Positions 8,125-15,949 of a stretch of DNA of 64,000 nt are shown here, in pieces (the stretch's first letter is position 1; every line of letters starts with the position of its first letter). Origin of the DNA: Pedosphaera parvula Ellin514 (lineage in GTDB: Bacteria > Verrucomicrobiota > Verrucomicrobiia > Limisphaerales > Pedosphaeraceae); contig NZ_ABOX02000012.1 of NCBI RefSeq assembly GCF_000172555.1, positions 102,676 through 166,675 of the forward strand. The letters are read 5' to 3'. A program made the translations under genes and the position numbers. Under the pieces are notes generated by a model. That model was not told the origin of the DNA and searched no databases. It saw nothing but the letters and a program-made list of their open reading frames with translations.

Positions 8125-9228
8125 ATGACAACTGTTCCGCCGCCATTGCAGCAGGTTGATCGTACTTACGTGCGTTTTAAGAACCGCAAGCTTTCTTATT
8201 TTGCTGGCTGCGATTATTTCAGGCTGGCCAGCCATCCTGAAGTTTTGAAAGCGGTTCAACAGGGAGTGGTTAATTACGGTCTCAACGTCTCGGCCTCAAG
8301 ACTCACCACGGGCAACCATGAAGTATATGGCCGGTTGGAAAAGGCGCTGGCGCAATTCTTTGCTGCGGAAAGCGCTCTCCTCGCCTCGAACGGATATGCC
8401 CCCACCCTGATGGTGGGACAAGCCTGCACCGGTCAATATTCCCATGCGCTGATTGATGAGCGCGCCCACGGCTGTCTGGTCGATGCCGCTAAACTGCTGG
8501 ACTGCCCGGTTATCAAATTCAAACATCGCAACCCCGAAGATCTGGGCCGCATTTTCCAACGGTTGGGAAAAATTAAACCGATCGTGATGACAGACGGAAT
8601 GTTTTCGCACGATGGAAGTATTGCGCCGGTTAAGGACTACTTGCAGTTCATTCCTGCCGAAGGAGTCCTCCTGATTGATGATGCCCATGCCGCCGGAGTG
8701 CTGGGCAAAATGGGTCGTGGGACTCCTGAGTTCGCCGGAGTGAGCCGGAAGCAAATCATCCAAACAACCACTTTAAGCAAAGCTTTTGGAGTGTATGGGG
8801 GTGCCGTGCTCGGACCGGTTTCATTAAAGGAAACCATAATCGATAAGAGCAGACTCTTCGTCGGCAATACTCCGTTACCTCTACCACTGGCCCATGCTGC
8901 CACGGTGTCCGTAAAGCTGCTCAAAACCGACAAGACGCTACGCCAGCGTTTGAACGCAAATACTGAATATCTAAAAACGAAGGTTCGCGACGCCGGTTAC
9001 GATATCGTAAACACGCCCAGTCCGGTGGTTCCCATCATTCCTCAAAACGCGCTGGCGGCCGGGCGTTTAAAATCAAACCTCCTCAAGGCTGGAATTCATC
9101 CTCCGTTCATCAAATACCCGGGAGGACCTGAAAGCGGCTACTTTCGCTTTGTTGTTTCGAGTGAACACACTGAAAGGCAGTTGAACAATCTCATCGATGT
9201 CCTTGCTTCTTCCCTTTGCCAACGGTGA
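8125..9228 (+). CDS. Alpha-oxoamine synthase-family PLP enzyme (BioF/KBL-like)
   Basis: This 367-residue fold-type I PLP enzyme belongs to the family of BioF, KBL and serine palmitoyltransferase, which condense an amino acid with an acyl-CoA. Visible landmarks are SASRLTTGNHEVYGRLE, the PLP Asp region LIDDAHAAGVLG, and the Schiff-base Lys in TTTLSKAFGVYGG. It departs from textbook BioF: DDAH replaces DEAH and the Lys loop is altered. A more typical BioF sits beside bioA at 27.7 kb, so this copy is probably not the biotin enzyme. The actual acyl and amino substrates are unknown. Confidence 0.75.
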   Translation: MTTVPPPLQQVDRTYVRFKNRKLSYFAGCDYFRLASHPEVLKAVQQGVVNYGLNVSASRLTTGNHEVYGRLEKALAQFFAAESALLASNGYAPTLMVGQACTGQYSHALIDERAHGCLVDAAKLLDCPVIKFKHRNPEDLGRIFQRLGKIKPIVMTDGMFSHDGSIAPVKDYLQFIPAEGVLLIDDAHAAGVLGKMGRGTPEFAGVSRKQIIQTTTLSKAFGVYGGAVLGPVSLKETIIDKSRLFVGNTPLPLPLAHAATVSVKLLKTDKTLRQRLNANTEYLKTKVRDAGYDIVNTPSPVVPIIPQNALAAGRLKSNLLKAGIHPPFIKYPGGPESGYFRFVVSSEHTERQLNNLIDVLASSLCQR

Positions 9229-9258
9229 TTGAGCGCCGATTCCTACTCAAAATTTTAT

Positions 9259-10134
9259 ATGAAATATCAGTTCATTGCCCTGCTCCAGTTAACCTTGCTT
9301 CTCTCAACCATACCCGCGCTCTCGGCCGACAATTACAAACTCGGTGAAGATTCCAGGCCCCATGAAGGCGTGCCCCAGGGAACGGTTACCAAGTATCATT
9401 GGACAAGCAAAGTTTTTCCCGGAACGGAACGCGACTATTGGGTCTATGTCCCGGCCCAATACTCGCCTGAGAAACCTGCTTGTTACATGGTGTTTCAAGA
9501 TGGTGGATCCTATGTGAACACGAATGGTGATTACCGCGTCCCGGTAGTCTTCGATAATTTGATCCACAAAAAGGAAATGCCCGTAACAGTTGGAATTTTT
9601 ATCAACCCAGGTGAAATTCCCGCTGGTGAATCGGGAAAACCGGCCAGCAAAAATCGGAGCTTTGAATATGACACACCGAGCGACCAATACGCCCGTTTTC
9701 TATTGGAAGAAATAATTCCGGAAGTCTCGAAGAAGGTCAATCTGGCTACCAATGCCGAAAGCCACGCCATCTGTGGCGCCAGTTCAGGCGGTATCTGTGC
9801 ATTTACCGCTGCCTGGGAACGTCCCACCACCTTCAGCAAAGTAATAAGTCACGTGGGCAGCTTCACCAACATCCGCGGCGGATATGTTTATCCATCCCTT
9901 ATTCGCAAAACCTCTCCCAAGCCCATTCGGGTTTTTCTTCAGGATGGCGCCAACGACCTGGACAACGCCCATGGAAACTGGCCGCTCGCCAACCAGGAAA
10001 TGGCCGCGGCCTTGAAGTTCGCCAAATATGATTACAAATTCGTTTTTGGAGATGGCGCCCACAACGGCAAGCATGGCGGTGCGATTCTGCCTGAATCACT
10101 TCGATGGCTTTGGCGTGATTATGCGGGCCAGTAG
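9259..10134 (+). CDS. Secreted esterase, enterochelin-esterase/PF00756 type
   Basis: An alpha/beta hydrolase of about 291 residues with a clear signal peptide ending near PALSA. The body shows [11 protein letters not shown], the oxyanion-side region [11 protein letters not shown], the nucleophile elbow [11 protein letters not shown], and a late HNGKHGG that probably supplies the catalytic His. Such proteins cleave siderophore, feruloyl or sugar esters in the periplasm or outside the cell. The start was set at the ATG that begins the signal peptide, although a TTG ten codons earlier is possible. The preceding gene ends 30 bp upstream. Confidence 0.8.
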   Translation: MKYQFIALLQLTLLLSTIPALSADNYKLGEDSRPHEGVPQGTVTKYHWTSKVFPGTERDYWVYVPAQYSPEKPACYMVFQDGGSYVNTNGDYRVPVVFDNLIHKKEMPVTVGIFINPGEIPAGESGKPASKNRSFEYDTPSDQYARFLLEEIIPEVSKKVNLATNAESHAICGASSGGICAFTAAWERPTTFSKVISHVGSFTNIRGGYVYPSLIRKTSPKPIRVFLQDGANDLDNAHGNWPLANQEMAAALKFAKYDYKFVFGDGAHNGKHGGAILPESLRWLWRDYAGQ

Positions 10135-10214
10135 TTGAATAAGTTAACCCATCGCCGCCGCAAGACATTGCAATGCACTTGCCCCTCCAGCTTCTTTGAA
10201 GTAGTTTTCATGCC

Positions 10215-11387
10215 ATGGATAGTAATTTGCCTCCGGAAAATAATCCGCCGACGCCAGGACATTCGGTTCCGCCGCCACCTCCGATCTCCAATAATCCCCC
10301 TCCCTTTGTGCGCCCATCTCCCATGCCGGGACCTGCGCGAAAGGGAACCGGCTGGATGGTCTTCGCCATTGTGTTGTTGGTGCTCCTGGGTTTGAGCGTT
10401 CTGCTGAACATTGGCCATTCTCTCACTAGTGGATTGAAGGGCGGCGGAAAATCAGCTCGTTCATCCAGCGGCCCCCGCATGGAAGAAGTTGTGATGCGGG
10501 ACAATGATGCTGAGAACAAGATCGCTGTCATTGATGTTGAAGGTGTGATTGCCGGCGGTGCCTCCGAACAAGGGAGCATCGGCATGGTTTCCTCCATCAA
10601 GGAGCAGTTGCGACGCGCCAAGGCGGATGACCTCGTAAAAGCTGTCATCTTGAGAGTAAACTCGCCCGGCGGAGAAGTCCTTGCCTCAGACGAAATTGCC
10701 AATGCCATTACCAAATTCCGCACGGAATCAAAAAAACCTGTCGTTGTATCCATGGGCAGTCTGGCCGCTTCCGGCGGTTATTATGTTTCAGCCCCATGCG
10801 ATTGGATTGTTGCCAATGAATTGACCATCACCGGCAGTATCGGGGTGATCATGCATGGCTTCAACTATCGCAGCCTATTGGACAAGGTTGGCGTGCGTCC
10901 CGAAGTTTACAAGAGCGGTAAATTTAAGGATATGTTGAGCGGCACTAAAAGTCCGGAAGAAGTCCTGCCGGAGGAACGAAAAATGGTGCAGGCCCTCATT
11001 GATGAAACCTTCAACAAATTTAAGGATGTAGTGCGATCTGGTCGCAATGCAGCCTACAAGGCACATCAAGGAAGGAAATTAAGTTCTGACTGGGAAGACT
11101 ACGCCGATGGTCGCATTCTATCTGGAAAAGAGGCGGAAAAGTTGGGCTTTGTGGATCAGGTTGGCGATCTTGAAGTCGCAGTGACCAAGGCCGAGGAATT
11201 GGGTCACGTCTCCAAGGACCAGGCCAACTTAATCCAATACCAACCCCTCTTTGACCTCTCAAATCTCTTTCGTCTTTTCGGCGAGAGCAATGCCAAATCC
11301 GCAACCATCAAGCTGGATATCGGCATCGATGCTCCCAATATCAAAGCCGGATATCTATATTTTCTCTCATCCACCTATATTCACTAA
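10215..11387 (+). CDS. sppA: Signal peptide peptidase SppA, S49 family
   Basis: A 390-residue membrane-anchored serine protease that degrades released signal peptides. The N-terminal 50 residues are Pro-rich, followed by one transmembrane helix (about 55-75, VFAIVLLVLLGLSVLLNI). The protease domain shows VNSPGGEVLASDEI, the nucleophile Ser in GSLAASGGYYVS, TGSIGVIMH and the general-base Lys in YKSGKFKDM. Length matches the short bacterial form with one S49 domain. upp follows after 3 bp, suggesting one transcript. Confidence 0.92.
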   Translation: MDSNLPPENNPPTPGHSVPPPPPISNNPPPFVRPSPMPGPARKGTGWMVFAIVLLVLLGLSVLLNIGHSLTSGLKGGGKSARSSSGPRMEEVVMRDNDAENKIAVIDVEGVIAGGASEQGSIGMVSSIKEQLRRAKADDLVKAVILRVNSPGGEVLASDEIANAITKFRTESKKPVVVSMGSLAASGGYYVSAPCDWIVANELTITGSIGVIMHGFNYRSLLDKVGVRPEVYKSGKFKDMLSGTKSPEEVLPEERKMVQALIDETFNKFKDVVRSGRNAAYKAHQGRKLSSDWEDYADGRILSGKEAEKLGFVDQVGDLEVAVTKAEELGHVSKDQANLIQYQPLFDLSNLFRLFGESNAKSATIKLDIGIDAPNIKAGYLYFLSSTYIH

Positions 11388-11390
11388 AGC

Positions 11391-12017
11391 ATGGACAAAA
11401 GTGTTACCGTAATCTCGCACCCATTGGTGCAACATAACCTCACGCGCCTGCGGGATGAACGCACTGAACCTCAGGAGTTCCGTAGGGTTCTCAGTGAGGT
11501 TGCAGCTTTGATGATCTACGAGGCTACCCGCACCTTCGCCGTTGAACCAACCACCGTTACGACCCCTCTTGCCAGGACGCGCGGTTCACGTCTGCGCCGT
11601 GAGGTTATTCTCGTTCCTGTCCTTCGCGCCGGTCTGGGCATGCTCGATTCCATCCTGCAATTAATCCCGCATGCGCGAGTCGGATTCATCGGTTTGAAAC
11701 GCGAGGAAAAAAGTCTCCAGGCCCTTTTCTATCACCAAAGTCTGCCAAAGGATCTGAGCAAATTTGAAGTGATTTTGATCGATCCCATGCTGGCAACCGG
11801 AGGCAGCTCTGTTGCGGCCTTGAATTTGTTATCTGAGCTCGGAGCCAAACATGTCCGCATGGTAAACCTCGTGGCCGCACCGGAAGGAATCCGCAGGGTT
11901 CGCGCCAGTTACCCTGACCTGCCGATCTTCACTGCCTCAATCGATAAGAAGCTCAACGCCAAAGGGTATATCGTTCCTGGGCTGGGTGATGCAGGTGACC
12001 GTTTATTCGGCGTTTAA
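11391..12017 (+). CDS. upp: Uracil phosphoribosyltransferase
   Basis: Upp salvages uracil by transfer of phosphoribosyl from PRPP, giving UMP. The 208-residue protein has VISHPLVQHNLTRLRDE, VPVLRAGLGM, the PRPP loop LIDPMLATGGSS and the C-terminal uracil-binding region YIVPGLGDAGDRLFG. All are family-typical and the length is normal. It begins 3 bp after sppA. The downstream peptidase gene starts 37 bp later on the same strand. Confidence 0.96.
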   Translation: MDKSVTVISHPLVQHNLTRLRDERTEPQEFRRVLSEVAALMIYEATRTFAVEPTTVTTPLARTRGSRLRREVILVPVLRAGLGMLDSILQLIPHARVGFIGLKREEKSLQALFYHQSLPKDLSKFEVILIDPMLATGGSSVAALNLLSELGAKHVRMVNLVAAPEGIRRVRASYPDLPIFTASIDKKLNAKGYIVPGLGDAGDRLFGV

Positions 12018-12054
12018 TCCCATCAATTTCCAATCACTCCATTCTCGAACTGCC

Positions 12055-13197
12055 ATGGCTCCTAGCAAAGCAAAGACAAAGAATCTTTTGATGGTCGCCG
12101 ATAGCGAACACGACGCCAACATGTTGTATACGGTTGGCATGTTCGTTCCGGACCCATTCATTTATCTTCGCCTCAGCGGCCGGGAATTCATTGTGATGAG
12201 CGATCTGGAGATTGACCGGGCTCGAAAGCAAGCCCCTCGTTGTCAGGTTCTTCCTCTGAGTGATTACTACCAGAATCTGCGCAGCAAAGGTAAAACACCC
12301 GATTTTGCTGGAGTCATTCAGTTGATTTTACGCGAAAACAAAACCAGCTCGGTTTTTGTCCCTAACAATTTTCCTTTTGGTCTCGCCACCCAACTCAAAA
12401 ACTTGGGTATAAGTGTAAAGCCTGAGCTTGGTAATTTTATTCCTGAGCGGGAAATTAAAACCGCTGACGAGGTTAGAAAGCTCACTGCTGCACTGCGGAT
12501 GGCTGAAATCGGAATGGCAGCTGGAATTGAGGCATTAAAAACTTCAAAGGTAGGCAAAGGTAATCGCCTCCTCCACCAAAACTCTCCTCTGACCTCGGAA
12601 AAACTCCGGTCCATCATTGACACTGCCGTATTGCAGGCAGGTGGTTTCGCGGCTAACACGATCGTCGCTGGCGGCAGGCAGGGATGTGATCCCCATGAGC
12701 GCGGGTATGGCCCTCTGCGTGCCAATGAGTTGATCATTTTGGACATTTTCCCCCGTGCACAAAAGACCGGCTATTTTGGGGATATTACCCGGACCGTCGT
12801 GAAAGGGCGGGCCACCGAGGCAGCAAGGAAACTTTACGATACAGTGTATGCAGGCCAAAAACTCGCCTTTACTTTGATGCGAGCAAACACCCCCACCGCA
12901 ACAGTGCATGAAGCTGTCTTGAGCTTGTTCAACAAGCAAGGTTACAAAACTGGGAAAATCGATGGGCGTATGCAAGGCTTCTTCCATGGCACTGGGCATG
13001 GGCTCGGCCTGGAAATTCATGAGTCACCCCGCGTTGGAGCCACCTCGACTGGGGTTCTGAAGGCCGGCCAGGTGATCACGGTGGAACCAGGCCTATATTA
13101 TTCAGAAATTGGCGGTGTGCGAATTGAGGATGTAGCGCTGATTACAACCGGCAAATCAAAAAATCTGACCCGCTTTGAAAAGGTGCTCGAAGTCTGA
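12055..13197 (+). CDS. M24 metallopeptidase, Xaa-Pro aminopeptidase-like
   Basis: This 380-residue protein has an N-terminal creatinase-like domain (about 1-150) and a pita-bread catalytic domain. The dinuclear metal ligands are visible in order: Asp in ILDIFPRA, Asp in GYFGDITRT, His in GTGHGLGLEIHE, Glu in TVEPGLYY and Glu in GVRIEDVAL. It should remove N-terminal residues in front of proline. The ATG at 12055 was chosen; an upstream GTG would overlap upp. An inverted repeat 79 bp after the stop probably ends the transcript. Confidence 0.85.
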   Translation: MAPSKAKTKNLLMVADSEHDANMLYTVGMFVPDPFIYLRLSGREFIVMSDLEIDRARKQAPRCQVLPLSDYYQNLRSKGKTPDFAGVIQLILRENKTSSVFVPNNFPFGLATQLKNLGISVKPELGNFIPEREIKTADEVRKLTAALRMAEIGMAAGIEALKTSKVGKGNRLLHQNSPLTSEKLRSIIDTAVLQAGGFAANTIVAGGRQGCDPHERGYGPLRANELIILDIFPRAQKTGYFGDITRTVVKGRATEAARKLYDTVYAGQKLAFTLMRANTPTATVHEAVLSLFNKQGYKTGKIDGRMQGFFHGTGHGLGLEIHESPRVGATSTGVLKAGQVITVEPGLYYSEIGGVRIEDVALITTGKSKNLTRFEKVLEV

Positions 13198-13275
13198 GCC
13201 CGTCTCCCAGCCTTTGCCTTCTGTAGCTTTATAGCTGCACTTCCTGCCACCAATCCATTTGGCAGCCAAATTCCT

Positions 13276-13298
13276 AACTGGCTAATCCATAGCCAGTT
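13276..13298 (+). terminator. Hairpin after the M24 peptidase gene
   Basis: AACTGGCTA (13276-13284), a 5-base loop, and TAGCCAGTT (13290-13298) form a perfect 9-bp stem. It is followed by a T-rich but interrupted tract (TTTTCC about 20 bases on). The most likely use is transcription termination of the sppA-upp-peptidase run. Confidence 0.5.
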
Positions 13299-13420
13299 TA
13301 GCTTATAAATTTTCCTTTTCTCCTGCTCGCGAAGTCTATCTCTGGATGGATTATTGATCCCGGGTTTCAAAAAGGTGATTTTGGATTAGATTGGAGCGTG
13401 ATTGGCAATAAAGGAAACTT

Positions 13421-14101
13421 ATGATTTTTGGTGCATATTGGTGGCTGCTTATCCCGGGATTTCTTTTGGGTATCTATGCTCAAATTAAACTAACGGCAGC
13501 GTACAATAAATATTTACAAGTCCGAACCTATTCCGGTTTAACGGGAGCGCAGGCAGCCCGGGAAATTCTTAGTGATGCGGGGTTGGTTAACGTGCCGGTG
13601 GAGGAAATTGGCGGACGTTTAACCGATCATTTTGACCCGGGCAAAAAAGCGCTTTTTCTATCTTCTGAGAATTTTCATGGGCAATCCATCTCTGCAGTTG
13701 GAGTTGCTGCGCACGAAGCCGGGCATGCACTGCAACAGAAGGCTGCCTATGCCTTGTTCAATCTGCGCATGATGTTGGTTCCGGTGACACAAATCGCCAG
13801 CATGGCGTGGATGGGACTTTTCATCCTGGGCTTTATTTTGCATCTGAGCAGACTTATCCCGATCGCAATCGGCATATTTGCTGTAATGACTCTCTTTCAA
13901 TTGGTCACCCTGCCCGTTGAATTCGACGCCAGCCGCCGGGCCAAACAACAATTATTGAAACTCGGTCTCGTGCGAGCGGAGGAAGGACCTGCGGTCAGCA
14001 AGGTTTTGAGCGCTGCGGCGTTGACCTACGTGGCCGCCCTCGTGACCTCCATGATGCAGCTCCTTCAGTTCGTGATGATAGCCCGCAATGATCGAAGATA
14101 G
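13421..14101 (+). CDS. Membrane zinc metallopeptidase, YugP/DUF4298-like
   Basis: The 226-residue protein starts with a hydrophobic helix (WWLLIPGFLLGIYAQ). It carries the zinc-binding HEAGHALQQ motif near residue 101 and two or three further membrane helices (LVPVTQIASMAWMGLFILGF, IPIAIGIFAVMTLFQLV). The third ligand is probably in PVEFDASRRAKQQL. This pattern is the neutral zinc metallopeptidase family of Bacillus YugP (PF04298). Substrates are unknown; it may take part in membrane-protein quality control. It stands alone between two intergenic gaps. Confidence 0.88.
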   Translation: MIFGAYWWLLIPGFLLGIYAQIKLTAAYNKYLQVRTYSGLTGAQAAREILSDAGLVNVPVEEIGGRLTDHFDPGKKALFLSSENFHGQSISAVGVAAHEAGHALQQKAAYALFNLRMMLVPVTQIASMAWMGLFILGFILHLSRLIPIAIGIFAVMTLFQLVTLPVEFDASRRAKQQLLKLGLVRAEEGPAVSKVLSAAALTYVAALVTSMMQLLQFVMIARNDRR

Positions 14102-14263
14102 GCCATTCCACGCACAGATGCCCCTGTTTCCCGGGGTTCCGTGGGCATTATTCCCCATACACACGCGCTCGGATTCTTGTTATTCACTTGGGACAGAGTA
14201 GCGAACTAAAAACGTTATCTGGACACTTGCGAGCGGGGACTGACTCTTATTTTTAAATCTCAT

Positions 14264-15322
14264 ATGGCTGCAAAATCCAAACGCCCCATCAAGATCCACC
14301 GGGATCAATCCCGACTGAGCAGCAAACATAAGCGGGCCCGGGCAACTACAGTATCCGTTCCTCACATGCCTGCACCACGGCATGAAATTTCTGCCAAGTC
14401 AAAACCGGTTGAATTGGAGGAATCCAGTCCCGTGATTGATGCGGTACCAGCGGTTGTGGAAGATCTGGCTCCCATACACGAACGGGAACGCACCTCCTAC
14501 GACGGTGACACTGCCATCAAGCTCTATCTCAGGGAGATCGGTCAGGTTCAACTCCTGACTCCACAGCAAGAGATTGAACTGGCAGCTCGCATCAAAAAAG
14601 GCGACAAGAAGGCCCGCGAACTCATGATCAAGGCGAATCTGCGACTGGTTGTAAAGATTGCGCGCGACTACGAAGGGATCGGGCTTCCACTGCTGGACCT
14701 CATCAGCGAGGGCAACATTGGGTTGATGAAGGCTGTGGAGCGGTTTGACCCTGCCAAAGGTGGTAAACTCTCCACCTACGGTTCCTGGTGGATTAAACAA
14801 TCCATCAAGCGAGCCCTGGCAAATCAATCGAAAACTATTCGACTTCCAGTCCATTTGGTGGATAAGATTTCGAAGATGCGTCGAACGGCCCTGAAGCTTC
14901 AGGAGATCCTTGGCCGTGAACCTTCCGATGAGGAATTAGCCGACGAATTAAACATCTCAGCGATGCGAGTCAGCCAGATGCGCACTGCGGCCATCCGCCC
15001 GGCGTCTCTGGATGCCCCGATCGGCGATGAAGACTCGAACAATTTTGCGGAAGTCGTTCAGGATGAGAACGCCGACACGCCATACGAGCAACTGGAAGAG
15101 AAAACGGTGACCAAGATGCTGCAGGAATTGGTAAAAACCCTGGATCCAAGGGAGGCAACCATACTTCGCGCACGCTTTGGTCTGGATGGCGGAAACCAGA
15201 AAACGCTCGAGGAAGTCGGCCAAAAATTTGGCGTCACCCGTGAGCGCGTTCGACAAATCCAAAATATTGCTCTGAAAAAATTACGCAAGATGATAGAAAA
15301 GATCGAAGCCAAAAAGGCTTGA
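14264..15322 (+). CDS. RNA polymerase sigma-70 family factor, RpoD/RpoS-like
   Basis: A 352-residue group 1/2 sigma factor. Region 1.2 is visible (YLREIGQVQLLTPQQE), region 2 (NLRLVVKIARDYEG, SEGNIGLMKAVERFDP, YGSWWIKQSIKRALANQ), region 3 (EPSDEELADELN) and the region 4.2 helix-turn-helix (TLEEVGQKFGVTRERVRQIQ). There is no acidic region 1.1. Instead the first 90 residues are basic and low in complexity (KSKRPIKIHRDQSRLSSKHK). It is therefore more likely an RpoS-like or alternative factor than the main RpoD, though a short housekeeping factor cannot be excluded. apt follows 25 bp later. Confidence 0.85.
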   Translation: MAAKSKRPIKIHRDQSRLSSKHKRARATTVSVPHMPAPRHEISAKSKPVELEESSPVIDAVPAVVEDLAPIHERERTSYDGDTAIKLYLREIGQVQLLTPQQEIELAARIKKGDKKARELMIKANLRLVVKIARDYEGIGLPLLDLISEGNIGLMKAVERFDPAKGGKLSTYGSWWIKQSIKRALANQSKTIRLPVHLVDKISKMRRTALKLQEILGREPSDEELADELNISAMRVSQMRTAAIRPASLDAPIGDEDSNNFAEVVQDENADTPYEQLEEKTVTKMLQELVKTLDPREATILRARFGLDGGNQKTLEEVGQKFGVTRERVRQIQNIALKKLRKMIEKIEAKKA

Positions 15323-15347
15323 GAACCTGATTCAACCATAACCACTC

Positions 15348-15884
15348 ATGACACAAGCAAAGCCGACGCGTTCGGATATCGAAAGCGCCATACGGAATAT
15401 TCCTGACTTTCCCAAGCCTGGAATCCAGTTCAAAGACATCACACCAGTGCTGGCTGATCCGCGTCTCTTCGCTGGCAGCATCGATCTCCTGATCGGAAAC
15501 TTCAAACCCGGAATGGTGGATGCCATTGTCGGCATTGATGCCCGCGGCTTCATCTTTGCCGCAGCTGCAGCTTTAAAGCTCGAAGCTGGTTTCGTTCCTG
15601 TCCGAAAAAAAGGGAAACTGCCTTATCAGACTCACGAACAGAGTTATGATCTGGAGTACGGCGCCAACGCGATCGCCATCCATATCGACGCGGTCAAACC
15701 AGGCAGTCGAGTGCTCCTGATAGATGATTTGCTTGCCACCGGCGGGACGGCTGCTGCGGCCGCTTCTCTCCTGCAAAAGGTGGGGGCCGAAATTCTTGAG
15801 ATATCCTTTCTCATTGAACTCAAGTTCCTGGCCGGCCGTGATAAGCTGCAGAATTATCCGGTCCGCTCCATCATCTCTTATTAA
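15348..15884 (+). CDS. apt: Adenine phosphoribosyltransferase
   Basis: Apt salvages adenine with PRPP to give AMP. The 178-residue protein shows IPDFPKPGIQFKDITPVL, GIDARGFIFAAAAA, VRKKGKLP and the PRPP-binding LLIDDLLATGGTAAA, all diagnostic of the family. It lies close behind the sigma factor gene and is followed at once by a 9-bp hairpin that probably separates it from the next gene. Confidence 0.96.
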   Translation: MTQAKPTRSDIESAIRNIPDFPKPGIQFKDITPVLADPRLFAGSIDLLIGNFKPGMVDAIVGIDARGFIFAAAAALKLEAGFVPVRKKGKLPYQTHEQSYDLEYGANAIAIHIDAVKPGSRVLLIDDLLATGGTAAAAASLLQKVGAEILEISFLIELKFLAGRDKLQNYPVRSIISY

Positions 15885-15894
15885 TTCCCGCCGG

Positions 15895-15924
15895 CCGCTT
15901 GCATTTTATTTAGTTTGCAAGCGG
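15895..15924 (+). terminator. Hairpin between apt and the PAP2 fusion gene
   Basis: CCGCTTGCA (15895-15903) pairs perfectly with TGCAAGCGG (15916-15924) across a 12-base A/T-rich loop; TTTGCG follows. It begins 11 bp after the apt stop and ends 25 bp before the next ATG, so it may terminate apt or act as an attenuator for the downstream gene. Confidence 0.5.
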
Positions 15925-15949
15925 TTTGCGTCGATTAGAGTCTTTCCTG

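Noticed and set aside
15308..15321. Inverted repeat AAGCC/GGCTT at the end of the sigma factor gene
   Set aside because: A five-base stem over an A-run inside the coding end, with no T tract; likely chance.
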